Shown piece by piece: positions 1-10,967 of a DNA stretch of 64,000 nucleotides. The notes under the pieces were generated by a model. The model did no database searches. It had not been told where the DNA came from and saw nothing but the letters and a program-made list of their open reading frames with translations. The first letter of the stretch is position 1. Every line of letters starts with the position of its first letter. The DNA is from Ascochyta rabiei (lineage: Eukaryota; Ascomycota; Dothideomycetes; Pleosporales; Didymellaceae), in the NCBI RefSeq assembly GCF_004011695.2, contig NC_082415.1, positions 744,001 through 808,000 of the forward strand, written 5' to 3'. A program made the position numbers and the translations under genes.

Positions 1-135
1 TCAGTATGCAGTGTGTGGTATTCAGTATGCAGTGTGTGGTATTCAGTATGCAGTGTGTGGTATGCGGTATGCAGTGTGTGGTGAGCAGCATGCAGTGTGT
101 GGTGAGCAGCATGCAGTGTGTGGTGAGCAGCATGC
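1..135. repeat. 21-bp tandem repeat at the window edge
   Basis: About six and a half copies of a 21-bp unit built around GCAGTGTGTGG. The first three copies end in TATTCAG-like sequence and the last three in TGAGCAGC, so two sub-variants are arranged in blocks. The array probably continues to the left of the window. Open frames across it are by-products of the repeat. Confidence 0.9.
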
Positions 136-1306
136 AGAATGGGGTCTATGGAGCCAGACGAAACAGCAAACAGGACGCTATGCAGGGCTGGGCGGCCTCT
201 GCGGATACATGTACGAGCAAGAAAGAGGCTGTCAGGCAGGCCAGCTAGCAGGGACTAAGAATGCTATATTTGATTCCTCAAAGCCGTCGCAGATCCGGCG
301 GGCGGTGTCGCAGATGGCCAAAGTTTCGTCATACGCCTGTCCTGTCCTAGCAGCGGTGCGCTAAGCGTGCTAGGCGGCTTTTCTTTGCCACAACGTGAGC
401 TGCACGTGAGCTTCCGTCTGTCACAGCTGAGTCTCTCGCGCATGCGGCGGGCTGCCATTGGCTTGGTGCTCAGCTTTTCGACTTCCTAGGTAGGTATTTG
501 GAGACCTTCTGCGGCCACCCTTGAGCCCCTTCTTGCCTGCAACACGAAGATCTTCCCGGGCGCCCGTGGGCCGTCGCTTTGGGACCTGCGCCCCGCTAGG
601 TGGAGCATGTACAGTCGCAATGCGCCCTGCAAGGGTCGCAGCGGACCCATGCCGCGCTCATGTCTGCCATGTTTCAACGGAAAGACGCTGGAAACCAACT
701 CGTTCGGCCTGTCGACGCCAGCACTGCCACTGCCACTGCCACTGCCACTGCCACTGCCTCCAGGTCCTGCAAGTCCATGCGGCAGGAATCAATATTCGTT
801 GTACGAGCGTAGGGCTGAAGTTCGGTGCTACTGCTGTGCTACCTACTGTTGCTTTTAATACCCGCCCAACAAGCAGAACGATGCATGGGCCGAAGCGCGG
901 TGACGTACACGCTTTCGGCCTCAGCCGTAGCCTCGTGGCCCTTCTGGCAGCGGACATGTCGACGGACAGGGCGCGCTCCGCTGCGTCAACATGAGCAGTA
1001 CCAACCTGTCCCGAGTGTGTCTCTTCATCTGGCAAATGGCTTGGTCGTCTCGCAGCACGTTCTCCTCGCATCTGATATAAGCTGGCCAGCTGGAGCTGCG
1101 CCTCTTCTCACTTTCTCACCTTGTTCTGACGGTGAGCGCCCGACACAGCGCCGCGCACCAGCCACAGCCTCCCGTAAGCGGTTGTTGACCCGTTCACAAG
1201 CAAGTCGACGCGACGCCTGTCCAGCAATCGATAGTTCTCCATCCAACAAACGCTACTCTCCCAGGCAACCAGGCTGCCAGCTGCACGAAATTCCAGAACC
1301 TTGGAA
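136..1306. other. intergenic region upstream of the aminotransferase
   Basis: No recognisable gene. It contains a short hexamer microsatellite (CCACTG units) at about 721-758. The open frames across it are low-complexity and resemble no family I know. The right part is presumably promoter and 5' leader for the gene at 1307. Confidence 0.6.
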
Positions 1307-3325
1307 ATGACAGCCTTCTCCCCGCACAACATCGCCGGGTCGGCGACCAGCACGAAGAAGCTAATCAATCTTCTGAGAGGGCACGTCAGCTCTACTCCCC
1401 ACAACACCTGCCAATTGCATCTTCCCTGCACCGTGCGACACTGCGACTAGACCCTCTTTCAATATGACGCGGCCCACTATCTCGGCATTGTTCGCTGCTA
1501 ACGGCAACGACACAGATGGCCGAATCACACCTTGCTGCCAACGCAGCTGCTTGATAGATCTGCCCATAAAGTGCTCACCAACAACTCCATTGCATTTCCG
1601 GCCTTGGAATACGGCCCGGATCATGGAGACCCACGTTTGCGCAAGCATCTTGCGTCGTGGTTGACGACCTTCTTCGGGCCTCAGGAGCCTATCACGGACG
1701 ATCGAATAGCCATCTCGGGAGGAGCATCGCAGAACCTGGCCGTCTTACTGAACGTCTTCACTGATCCTTCGTACACTCGGAACGTGTGGTTCGTAGCGCC
1801 AGCATACCATCTTTCCTTCCGAGTGGTCCAAGATGCTGGGTTCCACGACAAGTTCCGAGCAATACCAGAAGACGACGAAGGTATAGATATTGAATACTTC
1901 AAGAATGAGATCAAGAAGGTCGAAGAGAAAGCGAATAGTCAGGGCATTTCACAACCCGTAAGCGACCTCGACCGTGAACAATTTTCGATTCAGCTTGCCT
2001 GAACCACATGTCCGAGGAATTTCCCTCGTCGCATATGAGAAGCTGACGGGACGATCAGAAACACAAACCTGCATCACGGCCCTGGGCAAAGATATACAAA
2101 CACGTCATCTATGCTGTCCCCACGTTCTCAAATCCTTCGTCCAAGACAATGAGTCTCAGGCGACGAGAAGAGCTCGTACGGGTGGCGAGGGAGTACGATG
2201 CACTCGTCATCACGGACGATGTGTACGATTTCCTTCAGTGGCCAGCCAGCGTTGCATCCGAGTCCCAGGCTGTGTCTGTAGAGAAGGCTCACCTACCCCG
2301 AATCGTCGACATCGACCGCCACTTGGATGGTGGTGCTGAACGAGCGGGCGCCGATGGCTTCGGTAATGCGGTATCGAACATGAGCTTTTCCAAGATTTCC
2401 AGTCCTGGCTTGAGATGTGGCTGGTGCGAGGGCACACCAAGATTCGTGTCTGGTGTTGCAGAAGTGTAGGTCCTTACAATTTTTCTGACCCAAGACATCG
2501 TCGGGCGATCGACGATCTGCAGCCTTTTCTCCAGCGTTGGTCTGAATCTCAGATATGAGCATCTTCGGCTCGATTTGGAGCCAAGTCTCAGTGCTAGGAC
2601 TGACGATGTGCTATCTCAGCCGCACTGAATACAAAGGCTAACCTCTTCAGGGGCTCCACCCACTCAGGCGGTGCACCCAGCCAGTTCACATCCAACATAC
2701 TGGCTGAGACCATGGAGTCTGGTGAACTTCAACGTCATGTAAAGGAGCGACTGCAACCAGCATACGGCAAGCGGTACCGTTCGATGATCAGGGCTATCAA
2801 CGACCACCTGGTACCACTTGGTGTCCGCCTGCCTCAGACAGATCGCGATATTGTCGGTGGATACTTCATTTGGCTCACTTTACCAGACGGTATGGAAGGT
2901 GGTGCTCTCGTGGAACGTGCTAGAGAAGATGAGAACGTTGTCGTTGCACAGGTAGGTACAAGTCGAGTCGTGGTCATGGGAACAGCTAATAGTAACACGT
3001 ACCTAGGGTGAGCTCTTTGAGGTAAGCTGTCGAATCTTTCGTTCCATTGTTGCGGCTCACTTGCTCACACAGCCAGGTCCCCGGTGACAACATCCACCCA
3101 CGCACGTGTTTCAAGAACGACATCAGAGTTTGCTTCGCAGTAAGTCTTGCTCGTCCAGTACGCTGCTCGCGACTCACGCAATTGTAGTGGGAAGACACGA
3201 ATGCGCTAGTCGAAGGCGTCGAGCGCCTCGCAACTGTCATCCGTGCGATGCAACTTGAGCAGAACACTACTGGCAGCTACAAGATCCGGCTCCGAGTGGA
3301 GCAGGAGGCGAAGAACTTCTGGTAA
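1307..3325 (+). CDS. PLP-dependent class I/II aminotransferase (yeast YER152C-like)
   Basis: Predicted 479-aa fold-type I aminotransferase, spliced from exons 1307-1380, 1516-1957, 2059-2465, 2651-2951, 3007-3021, 3077-3139 and 3188-3325; all phases agree. Family landmarks: INLLRGWPN near the N-terminus, AISGGASQNLAVL in the cofactor phosphate region, VPTFSNPSSKTM, ITDDVYDFL (Asp and Tyr contacting the pyridine ring), and SFSKISSPGLRCGW with the Schiff-base lysine in FSK. These suggest a relative of the uncharacterised yeast YER152C and 2-aminoadipate-type transaminases; the substrate cannot be read from sequence. Exon 1 was placed because INLLRG at its end joins the WPN motif of exon 2 only if intron 1 uses a GC donor (GCACGT, 1381) and the CAG acceptor at 1515. 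Exon 5 is a 15-nt microexon encoding GELFE. No inactivating change is seen. Confidence 0.88.
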
Positions 3326-5104
3326 GCGCACCAACTTAGCTGTGGTCCCGCATTCGGAAGCCATCAGAAGTACAGCGGCACGCCGATCGGAATGAACAGC
3401 ACAGAGTCATCACTTGGCTTCATCGGAGTTGTCCAACGCGTGTCACGGACAGTTCTCAGAGCCTAGAGCCTCCAGCCGGTGCCTGATCGTTCGAGGCCAT
3501 CACCACTACCCGCAGAGCCTGTTGGTCGACTGCCCATCCCCGCAATACCATAGCAATTTAAGAACGTATACCCAGCGACTTCTCACTGTGATTGGCATGC
3601 GCGAAATAAACAGCTTGTTAAGCATAAGTGATCTGCGCGGTCCAGCTTCCTCAAATTTATGCCGACACGCCACACCTGCTCTCAAGAGAGCGATCTTGAT
3701 AACAAGCGGCACCCCAGACCCATGAAACATTTTGGCGTTTGCACTTGACCTCAACACCTTCATCAGGCACCGATTGGTCGACGTCTCCTTTCGCTCTGGA
3801 TTAGGGGTCCTGCCTCATTCGTACGCAACGTGGAGAGACACGCAACCCATCCACACGTTGCACAAAGCCATGTGCACAGCCTTCGAAGCGCTACGGCGCG
3901 AAAGCGCGGGGTGGCAGGTCTTATGAGCGATGCGCAAGATCAAAGTGATGCGCGAGATGTGAAGCCACCCACCATTGAGTCGTTGGTGCATCTGATGCGG
4001 CCGAGTGACACCACCTGCAGACGCCCTGGCCCACCACTGCAGCCATTTGCAGTGCACTCCAGCACGATCTGCCGCGGCCCGTTGCGTACGAGGTGGCCCT
4101 TGGCTGGCGACCAGCGTTCACAAATGCACCGCCGAAGCGCTCGCGAAGAGGCTTTTTGCATGCAGCCACCCAGAGCCTACCGAAGGATCTACGAAGCCAA
4201 TTCGAAACGTTTGTTCTGTTTCAGGCGTGGTCTCGCTTGTCCGGTTGTGGCTGCTGCACCAACCAAGCCCCTGCCGCGTCAGGTACCGGATCGCCAACCT
4301 CAGCACACTCACCGTCACTGACTGGTCCACGACAGCCTGCTGTTTCACTCGCGTAGGTGAAATCTAAACAGACAGGTCTCGTGGTCCCCGCTAGCAACAG
4401 CCCTGGGCAATCTTAAGCGTGGCGCGAGGTCACACACGGTCGCATTCCTAGCTTTGCCTCCGAAGCCCCTTACGGGCAAAGCATGCGGCTCGCGAACATG
4501 GCCACAGGGGCTCCGCATCATGAGGTGGAAGACAGTGACGAGGAGGTATTCGCTTCAGAGACAGTGCAAGACGACGATGAAGCGGCGACAACAGGGCGGT
4601 GGTATCACGCCGCGGAAGCAGGTATAAAGTGGGCATTATCGGCTGGGCATAGCGAGATGAGCACCGCAGAGCGAAGAGGTCGACCCGTCTATTCGAAACT
4701 TGAAACAAGGAGCTCTGCCGAACTTGATAGGCAAGACCCCAACGTTACTACTGTAAGTCCCTACCGTCAATGCTGGGTACTTATACAATGCTGCTCTCCC
4801 ACCTTCTTCACCTCTCCACGCAGGCGCATTGTCAGCTCGCAGCATTGTGTTGCTTCCACTTCAATTCTTATTGTTCTTCATCATTCTTTTATTGAAGAAC
4901 ACTATTCATATATTTTTCGCTTCTGTCACATCCGTTGCTGCGCAACTCTTACACATATCCACCATACCCACCTTCTCTCCATTCCTGAGCCAACCTCAGA
5001 TCACTGCCACGCGTCTTTTGCAGGTCAACTGACAAAGAAACTCGTAGCCTTCGCGCTCACTTCGATCTTTCCGACTACCAAAAAACAAATCTCACATAGC
5101 CATC
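3326..5104. other. intergenic region, possible small acidic ORF
   Basis: No recognisable gene. A frame from about 4483 encodes a short acidic stretch rich in D and E (EVEDSDEEVF, QDDDEAATT) and meets a GTAAGT donor-like site near 4754, so it could be a first exon, but no continuation was found. The last 250 bases before 5105 are T/C-rich, as expected for a fungal promoter and leader of the glucanase gene. Confidence 0.5.
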
Positions 5105-7435
5105 ATGGTGGCGTTCAGCGTTGGTGCGCTCCTATTGGCGCTGCGCGTCTTTAGCGCCGCCGCTCCCTCCACAGCTGCTCCTGTCGCGGCCCCAGCACCA
5201 CAAGCATCGCAGGCCGCTGCCTCTGGGTACTGGCTTGCCGACATCAAGCGTCAGGGTGTAGCTCCCTACAATGCGAACAAGGACGCCTACAAGGTTTTCC
5301 GTAACGTCAAGGATTACGGCGCCAAGGGTGATGGCACCACCGATGATACAGAGGCCATCAATAAAGCTGTCTCCGACGGTGCCCGCTGCGGCAAGGGCTG
5401 CGACTCTTCTACCACTACACCGGCTATTGTCTACTTCCCTAGCGGTGTTTACGCGGTGTCAGCTCCTCTGATCCAATACTATTACACCCAGTTTGTCGGT
5501 GACATCAACAACCTCCCAACCCTCAAAGCCACCGCTGCTTTCGAGGGCATGGCTGTGATTGATGCAGATCCCTACGAAAACGACGGTTCCAACTGGTTCA
5601 CAAACCAGAACAACTTCTATCGTCAGGTCCGTAACTTCGTAATCGATATCTCAGCGGCCAAGGCCACGGCTGGTATCCACTGGCAAGTCTCCCAGGCCAC
5701 CTCGCTCCAGAACATCGTCTTCGAGATGGCCAAGGGCGAGGCTGGTGCCAACCAGAAGGGTATCTTCCAAGACAACGGCTCCGGTGGTTTCATGACCGAC
5801 CTTGTATTCAACGGTGGCGGCATCGGTGCTTTCCTTGGGTCTCAGCAGTTTACCTCTCGCAACATGACCTTCAACGACTGCGGCACTGCCATCTACATGA
5901 ACTGGAACTGGCTATGGACCATGAAGAGCATCTTCATCAACAACTGCAAGGTCGGTCTCGACATGGCCAACAGCCCCTCAAATCAGACCGTTGGCTCTGT
6001 TCTCATGCTTGACAGCAAGCTTGTCAACACTCCCGTTGGTGTCAACACTTCCTTTACTCAGGACAGCATCCCCACCACTGGTGGCACCCTCATTCTTGAG
6101 AACGTCGACTTCACTGGTTCCGAATCAGCCGTTATTGGCGCCGCTGGCAACGTCATTGTTAAGGGTGGCAGCAAGGTCGAGGCCTGGGCTCAGGGTAACG
6201 CTATGGCTGCTGGCTCCGCTCAAGGTCGTGTCCAGGGTGACATCACCAACAGTCCGCAACGCCCTCAGGTCCTTATGGGCGATAACGGTTGGTTCGAGCG
6301 CAGCAAACCGCAGTATGGCGATGTCGATGTCTCCAAGTTTGTCAGCCTCAAGTCCAAGGGCGCTAAGGGTGACGGTTCCACCGACGACACTGCCGCTATC
6401 CAGTCTGCCATCGATGGCCTCCAAGACGGCGAGATCCTTTACGTTGACCACGGTGCTTATGTCATCACCAAGACCGTTGTCATCCCCGCCGAGAAGAACG
6501 TCAAGATTCAGGGTGAGGTCTACCCTATGTTCTTCATCTCTGGCGAGTTCTTCGGCAACATGGACGACCCCAAGCCCGGTTTCCAGGTCGGCGCCAAGTC
6601 CGGTGACAAGGGTACTTTCGAGATGAACGACGCCATCATCGGTACTCAGGGCCCCGCTCCCGGTGGTATCCTGATGGAGTGGAACATCAACGCCGAAGCT
6701 GGCAAGGCTGGTCTCTGGGATGTCCACTTCCGTGTTGGTGGCTACGAAGGCACCAAGCTTCAGTCCTCCAACTGCGCCAAGAACCCCAACGCTACTCACG
6801 ATGCCAACCCTGCCTGCATCGGCTCTTTCATGCAGCTCCACATCACCAAGCAATCCAACGGTTACTTCGAGAATGTTTGGCTGTGGACTGCTGACCACGA
6901 GCTCGACCAGGCCGATCACGGCCAGATCGACATCTACAACGGTCGCGGCATGATTGTCGAGTCCCAGGGCCCTGTCTGGCTTGTCGGTACCGCTTCCGAG
7001 CACTCTCAGATGTCTCAGTACCACTTCCAGGGCGCAAAGGACATCTGGTACGGTGCCATCCAGACCGAGACCCCTTACTACCAGCCCAACCCCAAGGCCA
7101 ACGTGCCTTTCACCAAGAACGACAAGTACTTCGACCCTGACTTCTCTGAGGGTTCCACGTCTGCCTGGGCTGTTCGAGTCATCGACAGCTCCAGCATCTG
7201 GAACTACGGCGCGGGTACCTACTCGTTCTTCAGCAACTACGATCAAGTTTGTGTCACGGGCCAGAACTGCCAGGAGCACATCAACGAAATCACAAACTCT
7301 TCCAACGTCAACTGGTTCGGTCTGTCGTCCAAGGCTTCCGTCAACATGATTACCTCCAACGGCAAGGGTCTGGTCAAGGATGCCGACAACCGCAGCAACT
7401 TCTGCTCTACACTCGCCATCTTTGCGCAGCCGTAG
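5105..7435 (+). CDS. secreted exo-beta-1,3-glucanase, glycoside hydrolase family 55
   Basis: Intronless, 776 aa. Residues 1 to about 25 form a hydrophobic signal peptide followed by an Ala/Pro-rich linker. Two right-handed beta-helix (pectate lyase-like) modules each open with the same signature: VKDYGAKGDGTTDDTEAI at about residue 68 and LKSKGAKGDGSTDDTAAI at about 415. This tandem arrangement and length are typical of fungal GH55 enzymes, which release glucose or gentiobiose from beta-1,3-glucan outside the cell, for nutrition, wall remodelling or attack on other fungi. Third-position bias is strong and pyrimidine-rich, as in a well expressed secreted enzyme. Several N-glycosylation sequons are present (for example NMTF, NQTV). 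A 384-codon antisense frame over the second half is a by-product of that codon bias. GH55 assignment is by resemblance; the catalytic Glu was not individually placed. Confidence 0.95.
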   Translation: MVAFSVGALLLALRVFSAAAPSTAAPVAAPAPQASQAAASGYWLADIKRQGVAPYNANKDAYKVFRNVKDYGAKGDGTTDDTEAINKAVSDGARCGKGCDSSTTTPAIVYFPSGVYAVSAPLIQYYYTQFVGDINNLPTLKATAAFEGMAVIDADPYENDGSNWFTNQNNFYRQVRNFVIDISAAKATAGIHWQVSQATSLQNIVFEMAKGEAGANQKGIFQDNGSGGFMTDLVFNGGGIGAFLGSQQFTSRNMTFNDCGTAIYMNWNWLWTMKSIFINNCKVGLDMANSPSNQTVGSVLMLDSKLVNTPVGVNTSFTQDSIPTTGGTLILENVDFTGSESAVIGAAGNVIVKGGSKVEAWAQGNAMAAGSAQGRVQGDITNSPQRPQVLMGDNGWFERSKPQYGDVDVSKFVSLKSKGAKGDGSTDDTAAIQSAIDGLQDGEILYVDHGAYVITKTVVIPAEKNVKIQGEVYPMFFISGEFFGNMDDPKPGFQVGAKSGDKGTFEMNDAIIGTQGPAPGGILMEWNINAEAGKAGLWDVHFRVGGYEGTKLQSSNCAKNPNATHDANPACIGSFMQLHITKQSNGYFENVWLWTADHELDQADHGQIDIYNGRGMIVESQGPVWLVGTASEHSQMSQYHFQGAKDIWYGAIQTETPYYQPNPKANVPFTKNDKYFDPDFSEGSTSAWAVRVIDSSSIWNYGAGTYSFFSNYDQVCVTGQNCQEHINEITNSSNVNWFGLSSKASVNMITSNGKGLVKDADNRSNFCSTLAIFAQP

Positions 7436-8022
7436 ATTGTTGTTGGTGTTTGTACTGTTTGAGTAGTCGTTTTCTTCGTTCCCACTACTATGGGCCTTCT
7501 TTGAGCATAGCTACCTTGATCTGTGTACTTTTACCACTCGCCGAAAGCGATAGAAAGGCACGATAGCGATGGTTAGCTGAGCATATTATATACCCTGGGC
7601 TGGAGTTTGAATTGATAGTATACATAAGAGGATCTGAATTGATCTGAGTCCTGAACACATACCTCTCCTGCAACCATTTTTGATGACTTTTGGTGGTGAT
7701 GGCGGACGGCATTTTTTTGGTTGTCGCTCTAACGAGAATGTCTGGTGGTCTTGACAGGTTCGTAGCAAGGACTTCGAACAATTGAAAACAGTCGTAGTCT
7801 TCCCATTCACCATGGTCTTGTACGTCGTCTGCAAAGGCATCCTGAGTGCCTCTCTAGATTTGGAGAGAACATCAGCTTGTGACTAGGTGTTCGAGAGAAC
7901 GGGAAGTTGTACGCGAAGCCGTGCGCGCGAAAAACTTCCCCACTACAGCTCTCAACTCGCGCTCTTCAGAACATATGCGACCACGCACCAGCCCTCACAG
8001 CTCACTTTCTACAGCATCAGAG
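7436..8022. other. intergenic between GH55 and PUS7
   Basis: Tandem genes on the plus strand. The segment holds the 3' end of the glucanase gene and the promoter of the pseudouridine synthase. No feature was recognised. Confidence 0.6.
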
Positions 8023-10472
8023 ATGTCAGACGAACGTGAAAACGATGCGCGACCCGCAAAGCGCGCACGTCTCGACGACAGCGCCGCCCACACACCCTCC
8101 GCTGCTGCGACATCACAGGCCGCACCTGGCTCGGCATTGAACGCGCCGTCGCAGATTGAGACCGATTACGACCGTGAAGTGCGTGCGGGAATTACAGAGT
8201 ACATATGTCCGGACAACCTGGGCTTCACAGGCACATTGAAGCAGAGATACACCGACTTCTTGGTCAACGAAATTGGGCTTGATGGGCAGGTGCTGCATTT
8301 GAAGAGCACACAGGTGGAGAAGAAGCAAAAACAACCCAGGACGGAGGAGGATGTTAAGCCTGCAGCGCCGGCTGAGGTGAAGGAGGAGAAGATTGCGATT
8401 GTGGAGGACGACGGCGAAGCTGTTACACCTGTTGCGCCGAAGGAAGAGAAGCCTGCAGAAGCTGAACAACCTGCCAAGGCTGAGGAGACGAACGACGGGG
8501 AGGAGACTTTTGCGATTGCGAGTGCGCCGAAGAAGGAGGTAAAAGAAGAGGTATGTACAAAGCTGAGAGGAATCGTTGCGCTGAGTGCTGACACCCCACC
8601 CCGTAGCTACCTGAAGAGGATGTGAAATTGCTCCACTCCATCTTCGGCGAAGACACAACGAACCAGATCCTAGCTCTCGTGCAAAGCATACGGAACCGCG
8701 AACAAGCCAAAGCAAGGACCTTCAAGGCCGTCACATCACCACCCATACTTGACAAAGAAGTCCGCACCAACGCACACAAATCGCTTCGTCGCATATTTCC
8801 AAATCTGCTCGAGACATCCATGGAGCACGACCAGTCGATAAGGATCAAGGCCAACCCTCCAGCGGAGCGTAAAAGCAAAGGCGGGAGAGGAGACAGGGCA
8901 AACGGAGATCAGGGCAAGCACAGAGGTGGCCAGCTGGTCTGGGAAGAGCTTGGTGGAGAGTACTTGCACTTTTCTCTGTACAAGGAGAACAAGGACACAA
9001 TGGAGGTTGTTGGCTTCCTCGGCAGCAAGCTCAACAGCGGCGCGAAAGCGTTCGCATTTGCAGGCACCAAGGATAGGCGTGCATGCACCGTCCAGCGTCT
9101 TTGCGTCAAGCGTCAGACTGCTGAACGCATAGCCGGCTTCAACCGCGCGCTGTTCAATGCTGCGGTCGGAGATTTCGAGTACCGCCAGAACGATCTGAAG
9201 CTGGGTGACTTGATGGGCAACGAGTTCACCATCACGCTCCGAGACTGCAAGTTCCAGAACGAGGAGGGTATGAATGCTGTGCAAAGACAGGTGTACGCCA
9301 ACGAGGTGGTGGGGAAAGCCATCAAGGACTTCTCTGAGAAGGGCTTTATCAACTACTATGGTCTCCAGCGCTTTGGATCCTTCGCGGCTAGCACAGATCA
9401 AGTCGGTCGCAAGATGCTGCAGGACGACCTGAAGGGTGCTGTTGACGATCTTCTGAACTACAGCGAGGTAGCACTTGCAGCAGCAGAAGGCACCAGCGAC
9501 TCCAACGTGCTCGTCTCCCAAGACGATCGCAATCGCGCCAGAGCGCTCCACCTCTGGCGTACCGAAGGCAAAGGTCCTGCAGCTTTGGAACTGCTCCCGC
9601 GCAAATTCACCGCCGAACGAAACATAATCCAGCACCTTGGCTCCCGCAACAGCAAGTCTGGGCGCCACGACCGCAAAACAGATTGGCAAGGTGCCTTGAT
9701 GACCATCCCCCGCACCCTGCGTCTTATGTACGTCCATGCCTACCAGTCCCTTGTATGGAATGCCGTAGCCGGCAAACGCTGGGCTACACACGGCGACAAA
9801 GTGGTAGAGGGCGACCTTGTCCTCGTCAACGAACACGTCGACAAGAAAGCCAACACCTCATCCGCCGACAATGGCGTCATCGACCAAGATGGCGAGTTCA
9901 TCATCAACCCATCCGGCACCGAGAACGCAAACGCCGCAACCGAGGACTTCGAGCGCGCCCGCGCACTCACCAAGGCCGAGGCCGAGAGCGGACAGTATAC
10001 CGTGTACGACATTGTGCTGCCCCAACCAGGCTTCGACGTCGAGTACCCCAAGAACGCCATCGGCGACTTCTACAAGGAATTCATGGGCAGCGAGCGCGGC
10101 GGCGGTCTCGATCCGCACAACATGCGCAGGTCCTGGAGGGAAGTCAGTCTGAGCGGTGGGTACAGAAAGTTCCTGGCTAGGCCGCTGAGTCCGCTTGGCT
10201 TCGAGGTGCACAGCTACACGAAGGAGGACCAGCAGTTTGTGGAGACGGATTTGGATAAGATTAAGAAGGCGAGGGGCAATGTGAAGAAAGACGGAGAGCG
10301 GGAGAGCGGCGATGTCCAGATGCAGGATAGCGAGAAGGAGGAGGATAAGAAGATTGCTGTTGTGATTAAGCTGCAGTTGGGGAGTAGCCAGTATGCTACC
10401 ATGGCGCTGCGGGAGCTGATGAAGGCTGGTGGCGTTCAAGCGTATAAGCCTGAGTTTATGGGCGGTCGCTAG
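8023..10472 (+). CDS. PUS7: tRNA pseudouridine synthase D family (Pus7)
   Basis: Two exons (8023-8550 and 8607-10472) give 797 aa. The family isomerises uridine to pseudouridine in tRNA (U13 and U35 in yeast), U2 snRNA and other RNAs. Seen in sequence: the TruD motif AFAGTKDRRA, whose Asp is the catalytic residue, at about residue 328; FINYYGLQRFGS at about 422; and the C-terminal RPLSPLGFEVHSY region. The N-terminus (MSDERENDARPAKRARLDD) resembles a nuclear localisation signal. A Lys/Glu-rich insert of roughly 80 residues separates the N-terminal segment (GFTGTLKQRYTDFLVNE) from the catalytic core, which is common in fungal Pus7. The start at 8023 was chosen over the in-frame upstream open stretch because that stretch is not family-like. 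The intron has a GTATGT donor and a TAG acceptor. Confidence 0.93.
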
Positions 10473-10967
10473 ATCAATCTGACGGCTTCTTACATTCCAA
10501 GCAGCGGACCTTTGTGGCCAATATTCTGTTCCCTCGCCTTGCAGTCGTGAGTGACTGTCAAAGATACGAGGTACGACCCAGGATGAATTGTCACGACGAA
10601 GATGCGGAGATGGCCTTGCGTTAGGGATCGATGCCTGCTGTATCTTACCTTGCTTGCAGCTGGTCCCGGAATAGCGAAAGAGGGTGATGCCGATAATATA
10701 TTCACTGGCGGGGACTGTTTGTGTTCATACTAGAAGACGGCTGCTGCGCTGTTGGGACATATGAGAATGAGCATGGAGGGTGGAGCTATGCAAAATGCCG
10801 GCCGGGTACACCAAGTCGTAGCAAGACACTTACCTTCCGAACAGGTGCAAACGACATCTGCAGTGGGCAACAAGATCGGACATGGGGCTTCCTGCCGCTA
10901 GCTCAGCAACCGAATATAGCGTAGCAGTTCGCTTCTTCACCCCACCGTCTTCTCTTGTACACTTCTG
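10473..10967. other. intergenic, no gene recognised
   Basis: Contains the 3' end of PUS7. The right edge may hold the decayed start of the HET gene that follows. Confidence 0.5.

Noticed and set aside
6125..7279. 384-codon open frame antisense to the GH55 gene
   Set aside because: It mirrors the codon bias of the glucanase; the translation is a repetitive V/D/L/G-rich sequence with no domain, while the sense strand is a complete enzyme.
8736..9836. 366-codon open frame antisense to PUS7
   Set aside because: It lies entirely over conserved Pus7 coding sequence and has no family resemblance.
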